Positions 47,681 to 59,064 of a stretch of DNA of 64,000 bases are shown in pieces. Under the pieces are notes generated by a model. It did not search any database. It was given only the letters and a program-made list of their open reading frames with translations, and was not told the DNA's origin. Within the stretch, counting starts at the first letter, position 1. Every line of letters begins with the position of its first letter. The stretch is from Clusia tigrina (Eukaryota; Arthropoda; Insecta; Diptera; Clusiidae): assembly GCA_920105625.2 (NCBI GenBank), contig OV050030.1:321522368-321586367 (forward strand), given 5' to 3'. The translations under genes and the position numbers were made by a program.

Positions 47681-49273
47681 ACTCTGCCGTTTTTTGTACC
47701 TTTGTTATCAGCCTATTGTATGTGGACTTACTTAGGGCTGTCCACCAGGCAAGCACCCCATAGAAAAGGACTGGTCGTACCACAGCTGTATATATCCAAT
47801 AGCCTATAACTCTATTAGCCTTCGAATTCAGCTTCCTATCTAGGATCGCGCCCAGATATTTAGCCTCCTCCACAAGGTCAATATCTACACCCATTAGTTT
47901 TGGAGCAATAAATTGAGGAATTTTATACTTCCTAGTGAAGAGTACCAGCTTAGTCTTGGTCGGATTAACCCCCAACCCACAGTCAGTAGTCCATTTAGAG
48001 AGAATGTTCAGCATGTTTTGCATCAAGTCCCCCAAATTATACATATATTTACCCGAGATACTAATAGTAACATCATCCGCATACGCAACCACCTTGCACC
48101 CTTCCCTCTCCAGTCGAACAAGCAGCTAATTTACCGCAAGATTCCAGAGTAGGGGTGAAAGAACTCCACCTTGAGGTGTGCCTCTGCACACGGACTTCTT
48201 GGCCGACGCCGCCCCCAGCTGTGAATTGATTATCCTGCTACTAAGCATGTTTTCAATCCACCTGCTAATGGCGGGTTCCACCTCCAAGTCTCGCATCGCA
48301 CCGATTATTGTGTCTGATTTGATATTGTTAAAAGCTCCCTCAATGTCCAGGAAAGCCACTAGGGAGAACTCCTTGTTGTGCAGGGAGCACTCAATACTAG
48401 ATACTAAGGAGTGTAAAGCGGTCTCCACCGATTTACCCTTAAAGTAGGCATGCTGAGAGACTGACAGCTTCTGTCTGTCTATAGTAGCCTCAGATGAATA
48501 TCTAACAACCTTTCCAGGATTTTTAGACAGAAGGAGGACAGACTAATGGGTCTTAAGTCCCCTGGAGCTGTGTGCGAGCTTTTGCCGGCCTTGGGTATAA
48601 AAATTACCCTCACATGCTTCCATGAGTCTGGAATATACGTTAATTCAAGACAACTATTATAGATGTTTAACAGCCACTCTATTATAAGATACTCTGACTG
48701 TTGAATTTCTATTGGAGCTACACCATCTGGGCCAGATGCTTTAAATGGTTTGAAGCTATGGATAGCCCATTGCAATGTTGGTTTCGTGACTATGTCTGAG
48801 TTGACTTCAACTACATTCCCGCTGTGCTTCGTTCTCCGCGGAATGGTGCTCGAGCAACCAGGGAAGTGAGTCTCCAGAAGAAGCTCTAGAGTCTCATTAC
48901 TATTAGAAGTCCAGGATCCATCTTCCCTCCTCAGGTAACCAGGTACCATTTGAGCAGTTGATAGGATCTTCCTCAACCTGGACGTCTCAGAAATATCTTC
49001 TACGTCACCGCAAAAGTTCCTCCACGATTCTCTCTGTGCTTTCCTAAGCTTACTTTTGAAGGCTCTGAGTGCTGCCTTATATAAAGCCCAGTCTGCACTA
49101 TCTCTAGACTTCTTTGCGCTGTTGAAAAGTCTCCTACAGTTTTGTCTTAGCCCCCTAATTTCCTCCCCCGACCATATGGGTTTTTGTTTCTCCCTGGGTC
49201 TTCTGAGGGGGCAAGAGACCAATAGAGCCTTATTAAGAGCAACCGTTAGAACCTCCACAGACCTATCAACGTT
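47230..49273 (-). pseudogene. LOA-like LINE, 5'-truncated and internally deleted
   Basis: Minus-strand copy of the family at 19596-24790. It starts inside ORF2 (DRSVEVLTVALNKALLV, 49270), runs through RT blocks (SGPDGVAPIE, DLRPISLSS, LDIEGAFNNI, GTPQGGVLSPLLWN, YADDV) to the thumb. It then jumps from NIGHASIL to SRSCMDEEEEES, having lost the RNase H. It ends with the ACCT tail against 47230. A frame break lies at about 48476, a stop at about 48128, and a deletion at about 47820 removes the segment after LNSKAN. Confidence 0.85.
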
Positions 49274-49745
49274 TAACACTTCGTGCATTTCATGCGGTCC
49301 CGCCTTCGCCGTGGTTTCAATTGGTGCAATGGTATTTTATTTTTGATATTAAGCGTTGATGGGTCCGCGCAAGCTGATTGGCTACGGCAATCACAATTCT
49401 TCGCACGTTAGTGATGCTGAAGGTCCATTATCGCAGTGACTATTGTTTTGTTGGGGAATTATTGTGTGAGCAACATTAGTCAATAATTTTGCTCGTCATA
49501 CGTCCTCCCAACTTAACCGACGAGAAATTTTAACCACGTCATGGCAGAGGGTCACTCGATACGCCTCACGACTGTGCCCCTTTAGCTTTACGCAAAATTT
49601 CTGCTACTAAGCCCTATGGTAGACCAGCTCCTTTCGATTCCTGTAGCTCTTCTCAACTTTGGAGTGTGACATGGTTCCATTGTGTGGCTGAGTCGTCTGT
49701 ATTTGGCATCCGTTGCTCTGTTGACGGGCTCCCTGTAGCCCCGTT
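49274..49745. other. No recognised gene
   Basis: Between the LINE 5' truncation and the Gypsy protease-linker relic. Probably the same LTR element; no motif seen. Confidence 0.4.
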
Positions 49746-50602
49746 CTATTGTCTACTACTGTTGCTGCGGTGGCTATGTGCGTCGCGTTCGGCTCTCTTG
49801 TCGTTGCTTCTGCTGTTTTTAGTGCACCTAATTGCGCGCTGTATGTCCCTGTATCTGTCGTTTCGTCTACGTGGCATATCTCGGATTTCCCGCGCTGGCG
49901 AACACCTTTCGGAATAATTGGAAGACACGCTGCTTGTTATGGTCGTTTGACGCCTTAATTGCGTGATCTCCCTACTATTAGGAGCGCCCGGGTTCTTCTC
50001 CTGAAGCCTCTGTGGTAATTCGTTTTTAGTTTTCGTTCGAGTGGGTAACGCTTGTTCCTGGTGATGTATATTTGCTACTGCGTTGGCTTTCGTTGTATTC
50101 TCTCTTGTGTCTCTCTTCCTTAGAATTTCTGACGTTAGTTGGCCTCTTGGAAGGGTTTGATGCATTTACTTGTGGGAAATGCTCAACTCTGATTGTCGTG
50201 CATGTTGCAAAGTCTCGTGGTTGCACGCAACAGTTATGGGGTCCCAGCGTGCTCTCCTGATCGCCGCACTTCAATGTCGTTCCCAGGCTTGTCATGAAAT
50301 CCACTCCCAGGAGTAGATCATCACTGTAGTCAAGCATGATAAGTAGTTCTAACTGGTATGCCTGCCCTCCAAGCCTTATATTCCTCACAAATGTCTCTTT
50401 TACCTTCCTCCGTCTGCCATAAGCGCTCTGGTATTGGATTTTTCCAATTTGCCGGTAGAAGCGCGTAACTTGTGTGCTAGGCGTCTGCTCATAAAACTGT
50501 GCGTTGCACCTTGTCCAGCGTAGCGGTGACAGTTTCTGTGCCAACACAGTGCAATGCGTTTTCCATAGTAAAGTCTGGTAATTCCATAGTAAGGTCTAGA
50601 GG
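49746..50602 (-). pseudogene. Gypsy-type protease and linker (relic)
   Basis: Minus strand: GATHSFMSRRLAHKLRAS (protease active-site region, about 50530-50480, with the catalytic Asp codon damaged), AYQLELLIMLDYSDDLLLGV and DFMTSLGTTL (about 50350-50270). A basic linker follows to 49746. This is the spacer of the large inverted repeat. Confidence 0.65.
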
Positions 50603-51055
50603 TATTCAAAAGTAGTGCCATTAGAACGACTCCAACGGCAGCAATGGATATTATGCTCAATCTGCTGCCTGTTAGGCATTTTTGCGAAAAAATGGCTGCA
50701 ATTTCAGCTATCAGGCTAAAAGCTACGCATCAATGGGATGCCAGGAATAAAGGTCATGCGTCCATTTTAAGCAGGAGTTGCATGGACGAGGAGGAGGAAG
50801 AGTCTACTGCTCACCTGTTGTGCACGTGTCCAGCTTTGTCCAGAAGGAGGCGCACTTTCCTAGGCGACTACTTTTTGGACTCCTTGGGAGATATCTCAAA
50901 AAAAAAAGATTAGCTCCATCAACTGCTTCTTTAAAAGCTCCAAATGGCTGGACCTCTGAAAGGGATGGGACCTGCTGTCCCATGCGGTATCACAAAGGGT
51001 CAATGTTGGCCTAAGTGCGCCCTTTTCGGGTGGCCGCTTTACCTACCTACCTACG
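50603..51055 (+). pseudogene. LOA-like LINE 3' end, internally deleted
   Basis: FKSSAIRTTPTAAMDIMLNL then the jump KGHASIL-SRSCMDEEEEES, the same deletion junction as in the left arm, and the ACCT tail at about 51040-51055. It shares its deletion with 47230-49273, so both come from one ancestor. Confidence 0.85.
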
Positions 51056-52303
51056 TAAGCGTTGGTCAATAAATCACATGCAAATTATACCAACAACTAT
51101 GCAAGTGGAATGTCAACAACAGCATTGGCAAAGCCAGCCCAGCCGCTTGCGTTAGACAAAGAAAATAAAATGCATCTGGATTACAACAACAGGTATGCAC
51201 CGACGGTCTTACCGAACACAGCTAACCGTTTGCACGGACGGACAACAACAACAACCCTACAAGCAGCCTAAGACTAATCGTGAGTTAATTACACCAACAA
51301 GACTCGGCAGAATTTACCGAGTGCGTTAGCTTGGGAAATAGTACAACAACAACACGAGGAAGGAATGTAAAGAAAAGACACGTCGACATAACGACCGCTG
51401 TCCATACAAGTGGCACGGATATAACACAAAGGAGAAACACACAAATAATGTTTAAACGTTGGTGGATAAGTTAAATAATATTAACCGCCAACACAACGGA
51501 ATCATGCGTGCAACAACAACAATATGGCGTACAACAACAAAAACAGGGGTGGAACAACAACAACGTGCCGCGGCAACAGCCGGACTTTTCCCGGGAAGGG
51601 CTGAGGGTCGCCTAAGGTCAAGTGCAAAACAACAATGCCTTGGCCTTGGCAACGGGAAGCGATAGTAGCAGCAACGGCAAACGGGACTGGAACAACAGCC
51701 AGAGGTTCAACAGGTGGCTATGAAAGCGCCTGTAACCGGACATACGGTCTCTTTTCCTTCTACACATCGCTCGAGTAAGAACTAAAGAAACATTGCCGCA
51801 TAGACGCTACCAGATTTGCAATCAGAACCAACAGACACACACAAGTGCTATATTTACTACGAATGCTGGATTTTAATCCACGCTCCTACTGAACCAGAAC
51901 TTGTTCGTCAAACTTAGAATGGTGGAAGTGGTTTGTCAATCCACCACCGTTGAAACTAAAGACTCAAGACACGGACCTAGGCACTCAGAAGTACTGCGTT
52001 TGCTACGAACGCTGGGTTTTTCAATCCGCTTTCATAGCAAACCAGTACTTGCTTCTCAAAGTCAAACAGATGGAAGTGGTTTTTCAATTCACCACCGTTG
52101 AGACTGGAGACAGGACAGTACAGCACCGACTTCAGGAGCGGCCTCCCTAAACCCCATAATTTCAGTTATCGCATGTAAACCTAGAAATAAGAAAGACCTA
52201 TTAAATAAAGAAAACTTTTAACACTACAACGCAACCGAGAAATTTTCTGTATACGACCCTGGCGAACCGGTGAGTAATACCCCAGCAGATTTGAGACGTT
52301 ACA
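51056..52303 (+). other. LTR-element end region within the right arm, no intact gene
   Basis: CAACAACAA-rich sequence (51100-51580) and the two roughly 140-bp units (about 51870-52100), mirrored from the left arm. Frames exist but no domain is recognised. Confidence 0.4.
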
Positions 52304-52440
52304 GTGGCTTTATTGGAGCATAGCAGTGGACCTGCCAGATGAGGTTAAACAATTTTGTTTAAGTGCCGTATATTTATATATAAAATTAAAAAATAAAAAT
52401 AACATTTATTTAGAATAAAAAATTTAAATCGCCATTTAAA
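52304..52440 (+). pseudogene. Possible C-terminal end of the P/THAP-like transposase
   Basis: VDLPDEVKQFCLSAVYLYIK then LKNKNNIYLE and a stop (52330-52420), resembling the extreme C-terminus of the family. It follows 45982 in order if the inverted repeat insertion is removed. Confidence 0.35.
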
Positions 52441-52737
52441 AGTTAAAAAAACGAAGCAGGGAGTTATGGGTTTAAAAAAATTGTATAAAATAACTCTGTA
52501 CTCTTTTTTTAAATTATTATATTGTATTTATTTATATTTTCCAACAATCAATACAAAGCAATTCTGTTATATTATATTATGTGTATACTATACATGTGTA
52601 ACATTGTTTGATGACCATATTGTTTTATAATTCATAAGAAAAAAGAAAGTTAATTAAGTCACCTATATAAATAGCCGAAAATGATGTTTGATATATGAGA
52701 TATGTTTTTATATTTTAATTAAAAATGTTATTTAAAA
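52441..52737. other. AT-rich stretch without a gene
   Basis: Nothing recognised. Confidence 0.5.
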
Positions 52738-54060
52738 TTAGTACTTCATTGGAAATACTCTTATGTTGTTGCGCTTCTATATATATTCAAAATTGAGGGT
52801 ATTTTTACAAGAATTTTTGCTTTAAATGATGTAGCTTTGCTGACATTGGTAGTGGGTCCTGCTGTCTATTTCTATCCGTATTATTTATAGGCGTTTGAAC
52901 TGAGTTGTATCTGCATGGGCTCTGGCGATTTCAGCAGTATATTATTGCGCTTCTGTGGATAAATCGTCATAGTTATTAACTGTAAGTTAATAATTATCAA
53001 AAAATGCAGCTGCCTGAAAATTAGCAATTTTACCATTTAGTTGCTGGTCCTGTTGGGGGGTTGAGTTCATAAATGGGTATAGCGTTTGATTTATGCATCT
53101 AATACAATATATTAGGATGCCGCATTTGCGTTAAATTGCAAACATATGTATGTTAAATATGGAATCCATATATTCGCACTAAACAAATTAAGTGTCTGCA
53201 GTTGTTGCATTTTTATAAGAAAACCATTGGATACCTTTGGCCAAGCATCTTCTAGAATTACGCTGCACATATCATATTGCCATTCACTGCCACTGGCGGC
53301 CGCCCATTGTCACTTGGTAACCTTCCCACACACAATTGTGTACAGCGGGAGTAGTCGGGCCACTTGTTCCACTGATCCGCTAGCACACACAATATTAAAC
53401 ATTTTTCCATTTCAACATTTTCACATTTCCACATAATTTAAACATTTTCATATTTTCTCATAATTTAACTTTGCAGAAAGTCTTTTTTTCTACATTTATG
53501 TAATTTAAATAAAAAATAAATCCGAATTCAAATCCATGGTACACGATTAGTGTTCCCCAAAGTGAATTTACTTACATGGTGGCTGCAAGGTGAATTTCCT
53601 ACGTCCGGAATTGTCACATATAAGCAATGTGGGATCAAAATAAACGAAATTGAGAGGAATGGAGAAATGCATAAGAGCTGCTTAAATTCGTACACAATTT
53701 ATAAAAAATATATTTAATAGTTAAATAGACTCACAATTTCTTCATAATATCCAAGCTTCACAAAAATAACATTTAAAAAACTCTTATTCACTCAATTCAA
53801 AACTTTATTTGCAATTGTTTGCATATTTGGTTTGATCGCATTTTTCTATAATTTCAATTTTGACAGCTACTGAGTGCAAGTTGGTTCAAAAAAATTTGCA
53901 GCCACCATGTAAAAAATGCACCATGGTGCTCTCTGTTCGAATCTAAAATGGGATTTTAAGATGTCAAAAGCGAAAGCTTTCTTCAAGCAATTGACAAGTC
54001 AAAATCCAGAAATTTTTGTTGTTGTAGACTTGTAGCCTTGCGGCCAGGGCACACCTAAAA
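52738..54060. repeat. Direct repeat, unit A (with MITE inserted)
   Basis: Matches unit B (54229-55140) in order: CTTTGCTGACATTGGTAGTG, CTGGCGGCCGCCCATTGTCA, TGTACAGCGGGAGTAGTCGG and TTTTTGTTGTTGTAGA. Identity is high but not perfect. Unit A carries an extra block of about 390 bp (53550-53938) holding a MITE. Confidence 0.8.
53562..53922. mobile_element. MITE with terminal inverted repeats
   Basis: Perfect 17-bp inverted repeat TTACATGGTGGCTGCAA (53572-53588) and TTGCAGCCACCATGTAA (53896-53912), extended imperfectly outward by GTGAATTTAC / AAAATGCAC. About 340-360 bp, no coding capacity. The family is not identified. Confidence 0.75.
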
Positions 54061-54228
54061 GGTAGTCGCAAGGAAGAATTTCTCTTCTTCTTGTTTTCGT
54101 TTTGACGTTTCCTCAAAAGCTTCGAAGCTTTTATTTGAGATCAGGGTAGTAAACAAAGTTTGAAACAGGGCACATCTAAATAGTTAGTGCACTCTGCTAA
54201 TAAGAAAACAGTGTTATAAAATAAAAAA
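54061..54228. other. Spacer between duplicated units
   Basis: Contains sequence similar to 45110-45230 (CTCTTCTTCTTG, GTAAACAAAGTTT). Nothing coding. Confidence 0.4.
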
Positions 54229-55140
54229 TTAATACTTTATTGGATATACTCTCTTGCTGTTGCACTTCTACTTATATTCAATATTGGGGGTATTTTCACA
54301 AGAATTATTGCTTTAAATGATGCAACTTTGCTGACATTGGAAGTGGGCCCTGCTGTCTATTTGTATGCGTATTATTTATAGGTATCCAATGCGTTTGAAC
54401 TGCGTTTTATTTGCATGGGCTCTTGCGATTTCGGCAGTGCATTATTTCGCTTCTGTGCATAATCCTCATAGTTCTTAATTGTAAGTAAATAATTATCAAA
54501 AATTTAAGCTGCCTGAAAATTAGCAATTATACCATTTAGTTGCAGCTCCTGTTGGGGGGTTGAATTAGGATGCCGCATTTGCGTTAAATTGAATAAATAA
54601 ATTACGTGTCTGCTTTTCCTAAATAATAAATAATTGTAAAAAAGGTTAACATTTTTATAAGAAAACCATTTGTTACCTTTGGCCAAGCATCTTCTAAAAT
54701 TCACTGCACATGCATATTGTTATTCATTGCCGCTGGCGGCCGCCCATTGTCACTTGGTACCCCTCCCACACAATATTGTGTACAGCGGGAGTAGTCGGGC
54801 CACTTGTTCCACTGATCCTCTAGCACACACAATATTAAACATTTTTTCATTTAAACATTTTTACAATTCCACTTAATTTAAACATTTTCATTTTTGCACA
54901 TAATTTAATTTTGCAGAAATCTCTGTTTTACATTTATTAAATTTTATCTAATATTCTTCACTATCAAAATCGCAAAATCTTAATTCAAATTCAAATCCAG
55001 GGTACACCGATTTGAGGTCCCTGTTCGAAGCTAAAATTGGATTATAGGTTGTCAAAATCGAGAGCTTTTTCACTCCACTGACAAGCCAAAATCCAAAAAT
55101 TTTTGTTGTTGTAGAATTGTTGTAGCCTTGCCATAGATTA
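54229..55140. repeat. Direct repeat, unit B (MITE-free)
   Basis: Second copy of the unit at 52738-54060; acts as an empty site for the MITE. Confidence 0.8.
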
Positions 55141-57443
55141 CCAATAGATACGCAGCTTGCCGAATCCAACAACAAAATCAATGCAAAATGGATTTGCAAT
55201 AGTATGCGAGAATCTCATTTTTCACCGAGGTCTGTTAGCACAAGTGGCCTCGGTGAATAAACTACTTATACACCATTTTTACTCCTATTACAAAAGAGTG
55301 TTACCGAAGTACATAATTTTGTAGTAGGTTGTAAATTCATATTATTATCAATATACTGAAATATTAATGAAAAAATATAACATTAAATGAACTCAGTACT
55401 GCAATTCAGCTTATTATTTGTCTTTTCTAATCCATTAAAACTATTTTATGGTTGCGAAAGAACTTCCATGTGAAGAAAACAAAATTTTAAGAACCTTTTT
55501 TGTTACTGTTATAGTTTTATTTATAGTTATAGTTATATTTTATTTAATTCGAAATATAAATACGCTAATAAAGTTTATTTAAGAAATAAATTTTATTTAT
55601 TACACACAAGCTCATAGTTATAAAAATTATCTCATCCATTTTTGTTTGTGAATTTTCCAACGCTGAATAATTGTAAGTATTCACCACTAACATTGATTGG
55701 TTATAAATTGCCGCATTTTAAAAAACAAACGGGAATTTCCATATAAGCAGCCAAAGCCAAGATACACCAAGAGGGTAATATCATTAAGATGTATTTAATT
55801 AAAAATTTGGCAATAATGGCAAAAACTAAGGTTGAATAAAAGAGCTACGTTATTTTTTCCTTAAAATGGAAACTTTTTACTAAAGAAAAATTGTGAATCA
55901 AAAGGCTTTTACCTTGTTAGTGTTTCCTGGTCAAGTTCTATCTTATTGGTACTTGCATCGAAGTGTTTTATTCTGAAAACAGTTGATTCTTAAGCGTTCA
56001 GAGTAGCAACATTTACAAGCCTTCACATTACTTCGGATTTTACATCAACTTAAATGTTTACTGGATCTTCGAATCAACTAGCGTTTTTGAAAGAGGTCAA
56101 AATTTTTTGAAGTCCATTACTATAAAAGATGTCAGGAATTATGATCTGACAAAGACTTAATTTTCTAAAAGGTTGGATTTTAAATAGAAGGTTTAAGGGA
56201 ATTGTGGCAGTTTTTGTCACAAAAAGGCTTTCCACACATAATGACTAGGAAACTTTATTCAGATAGTACAAAAGCTACCTACGCAAACTCTACACATCCA
56301 AACCATACCAATACATAAGACACACCCATCCGCTGCACTGCGATACTATGACACTTGACATGTGCAACGTAATTAGAATCCTAGCGTGCAGTCAGTGGTG
56401 AATCAGTTTTTTTTTGTATTTTGAGTGGAATTTGAGTTAGTCTTAAGCGAAATGGATTAGACATAAACAAATTAGAATAATCGAGAATTATTATCGAATT
56501 TGTAACTCAAACAAATTATATAAAAACCCTGCTCGGGAATTAAACAAATCAGTTTCCAGTTGGCAACTCAAACCAACTGCATTTTTCTTGCAATCAGCGT
56601 TTCTTCGCCTTTCTCTGGCTCACAGTTAGTTATTGCTCAATGGCGTCTTGCCATTGAACGCTCTACCATATATATATTGTGGTATTTGCCATATATATAT
56701 ATATATATGTATATATTCTCGCACACACTATACGCGCATTACAAAGGTAACTGCGAGCAGATAGTGGATTTTTCAGAAGACCCCTCCATATGTTGTTACT
56801 GGGAAAAACGTGATCCCAATATACCGTTAGCTTTATTTATTAGGATTAGAATTTATTTCACAACATGTGTAAATATAACATACTTATGAAACATAAGAAT
56901 ACCCTACAAAATAATATGTATCTAACCGCTTTCAAATTCAAAGTACTTTTTAATTGTTACGCCACGAAACTCTAAATTCTACTCCCATGTTTAGCGTCAG
57001 CTGTAGCAAATTTTATTTTCTCACCATAGCATGGCCGCTATACATTGTGTTGTTATTGTTTCACACGGATAATGAAAAAAATGGATATTTTTCAACAGCT
57101 GATGAGGAAGAAGAAGAGTTGCGTATCTATTTTAATCTATGGCCTTGCGGCCACCTTCTTAGTGCACACTGGTGCTGTATATATTTCTGAATTCTCTTTG
57201 GACAGTGCAATTGACTCAATATTTCTATAATAGTATAATTTGGAAACATTTATTATTTGGACATTTGCAATTTATTTAAAACCTTTTAAAATGCAGTGCA
57301 GTATCCTAAAATATTCTTCTGAACTTTTGAGGATAAACAATATATCGTTTTCTCTTACTAATATAATAAAACAAGGTATGTTAAATTGATTGCTATGACA
57401 ATGTAATCAAATACATACATATGTACGTACGTATACATTTATT
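55141..57443. other. 2.3 kb without a recognised gene
   Basis: AT-rich. A 10-bp stem hairpin TTCACCGAGG/CCTCGGTGAA lies at 55221-55257. A 109-codon frame at 56560-56889 includes a TA repeat and shows no domain. The segment GGCCTTGCGGCCACCTTCTT at about 57142 resembles 54045. Confidence 0.5.
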
Positions 57444-57700
57444 TATTTCCCATATACAGTGTGCCTCATAAATCATTGTACGGTACCAAAAAGTGTTTCG
57501 CCTCCTAACCATTCAATTTCTTAAAGTTCTTCCAATAATTAAAGAACACAAAAAACAACACTCATTCCTCAAATTGACTTTATTTGCTTAAAAAATTTAT
57601 TATATTTAACATAAATAATAAAAACAAAAGTGTGTGTTTTTACAACTCATCGTACGATTGATTTTAAACCAAATTGTAATTATTTTCATGCTTTTATTTA
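57444..57700. mobile_element. Tc1-like terminal fragment
   Basis: TA followed by CAGTGTGCCTCATAAATCAT (57459 region) is the usual Tc1-type start. A related inner motif ACTCATCGTACGATTGATT lies about 180 bp inward (57645-57663), as in elements with doubled terminal repeats. No transposase follows. Confidence 0.5.
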
Positions 57701-58255
57701 AATGTAAAAAACTACATCTAGATTTAGTAGGACCAACGTTTAACCGATTTGACATTGTATAAATGATTTTGATTCTAAATTCTCTTGGGATTGTATAATA
57801 TTCCTCTTGTAAAACTAATTCAAAGTGTTTATAGAGGATATATAATGATGCTTCACGGTTCAGTAGATATAGAGCTTTAAAGATTACCAACACCTGAGCT
57901 TGGAAGACGCTGCAGTAGTTCCGGAGTCGAAAGCTTTCATTTAGTCCGCTTCAGTTTTGAAACATCAGTTTAGAAACATACTCCTTATTCTGATACCTAG
58001 TTACTTTCCCATTTTCGTCGGTTAGGAATTTGGGAGGCGAAGTTAGTATCAAAGATGAAAGAAGGGATGTAGTAGTCAAAGTCGCTGTGATTGTCGAGTC
58101 CATCTTCTTAATGTATTCAGTCACGTCGCTGAGAGGGAAGCCATCTTACTTATTAAAGAGCTCAATGGATGGGGTTGACCTCAAGTCGCCAATTGTAATA
58201 AGGGCCACCGATATGTACAGTTTTCTGATATTTATCGAGTTTTATTAAGTTTAGT
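57701..58255 (-). pseudogene. LINE RNase H fragment (I/LOA type, relic)
   Basis: Minus strand: GLNESFRLRNYCSVFQAQVL, then VIFKALYLL (about 57960-57860), parallels the RNase H block NMSFRIPDHCSVFQAEVAAI of the LOA-like LINE at 23930-23990. The residues upstream (SQRRD ... LTSPPKFLTDENGK) are decayed. Active-site residues are mostly lost. Confidence 0.55.
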
Positions 58256-58280
58256 TTATTGAATAATTAAGGGATTACCA

Positions 58281-58371
58281 TAAAGAGAGACAGAGAGACA
58301 GAGCGACAGAGAGACAGAGAGACACAGAGACACAGAGACAGAGAGACAGAGAGATAGAGAGATAGAGAGAT

Positions 58372-58410
<39 letters not shown>

Positions 58411-58417
58411 CAGACAT

Positions 58418-58456
<39 letters not shown>

Positions 58457-58457
58457 T

Positions 58458-58500
<43 letters not shown>

Positions 58501-58626
58501 TACAGACAGACAGACAGACAGACATACATACATACATACAGACATACAGAGAGAGAGAGAGAGAAACAGAGACAGAGAGAGAGGCAGAGAGAGCGAGAGA
58601 GATAGAGAGAGAGCGAGAGAGAGAGT
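58281..58626. repeat. Compound microsatellite (GACA)n, (GATA)n and (GA)n
   Basis: About 345 bp of purine-rich repeats with a strong strand asymmetry. Frames reading Ser-Val-Cys-Leu repeats on the minus strand are artefacts of the repeat. Confidence 0.95.
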
Positions 58627-58781
58627 TTAAAGATATTAATAATATGCAAGAAGATAATCAACTTGTGTCGTAAACGATCAGAAAAAGGAAACAGGATGGA
58701 AGCAATAAGAAAAGAAAATTGTCAAAACAGAAAAACATCTGTTGAATATAAACTATAGTGCTGGTAACAAAGAATAAGAAT
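58627..58781. other. Short spacer
   Basis: Nothing recognised. Confidence 0.5.
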
Positions 58782-58928
58782 ATGGTAATTTTTTCTAATC
58801 CAGTTTGTATTATTTTGCCTTTATATCTAAAGTTATTAACTTTCAGAATTTGTTTAATTGGGGGAATTTCTGGATATATAATTTCTAATATTTCGTTTTA
58901 TTTTATTAATAAATCTTTAAAAATTTTT
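58782..58928 (+). pseudogene. nd5: Probable nuclear mitochondrial insert (nd5 fragment)
   Basis: The frame encodes NPVCIILPLYLKLLT, then RICLIGGISGYIISNISFYF and INKSLK, all hydrophobic and in the order of the ND5 C-terminal membrane segments of insects. Codons are extremely AT-rich (ATT, TTT, TTA), as in insect mitochondrial genes. Only about 50 codons are recognisable and the flanks are unrelated, so it would be an old, short NUMT. Confidence 0.6.
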
Positions 58929-59064
58929 TTTTGTTGTTTTATTTATAGGATTGATAGCTCAGCTCTTTATAAAATACGTAAGGTTAGGAAAATATATTTA
59001 ACATTACTTATTTATTTAATACACCCTCTTCTCTTCTTAAACATTATTTACAATATGTTTTAAT
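58929..59064. other. AT-rich spacer
   Basis: Nothing recognised. Confidence 0.4.

Larger units (their letters stand above)
50603..52303. repeat. Right arm of the large inverted repeat
   Basis: Inverted partner of 45983-47680. It ends CGTTACA at 52303, mirroring the GTAACG start of the left arm. Confidence 0.9.

Noticed and set aside
56560..56889. 109-codon frame with a signal-like start
   Set aside because: Its middle is a TA repeat and there is no domain or homologous copy to support coding.
58256..58661. Minus-strand frames rich in Ser, Val, Cys and Leu
   Set aside because: Translation of the GACA/GA microsatellite.
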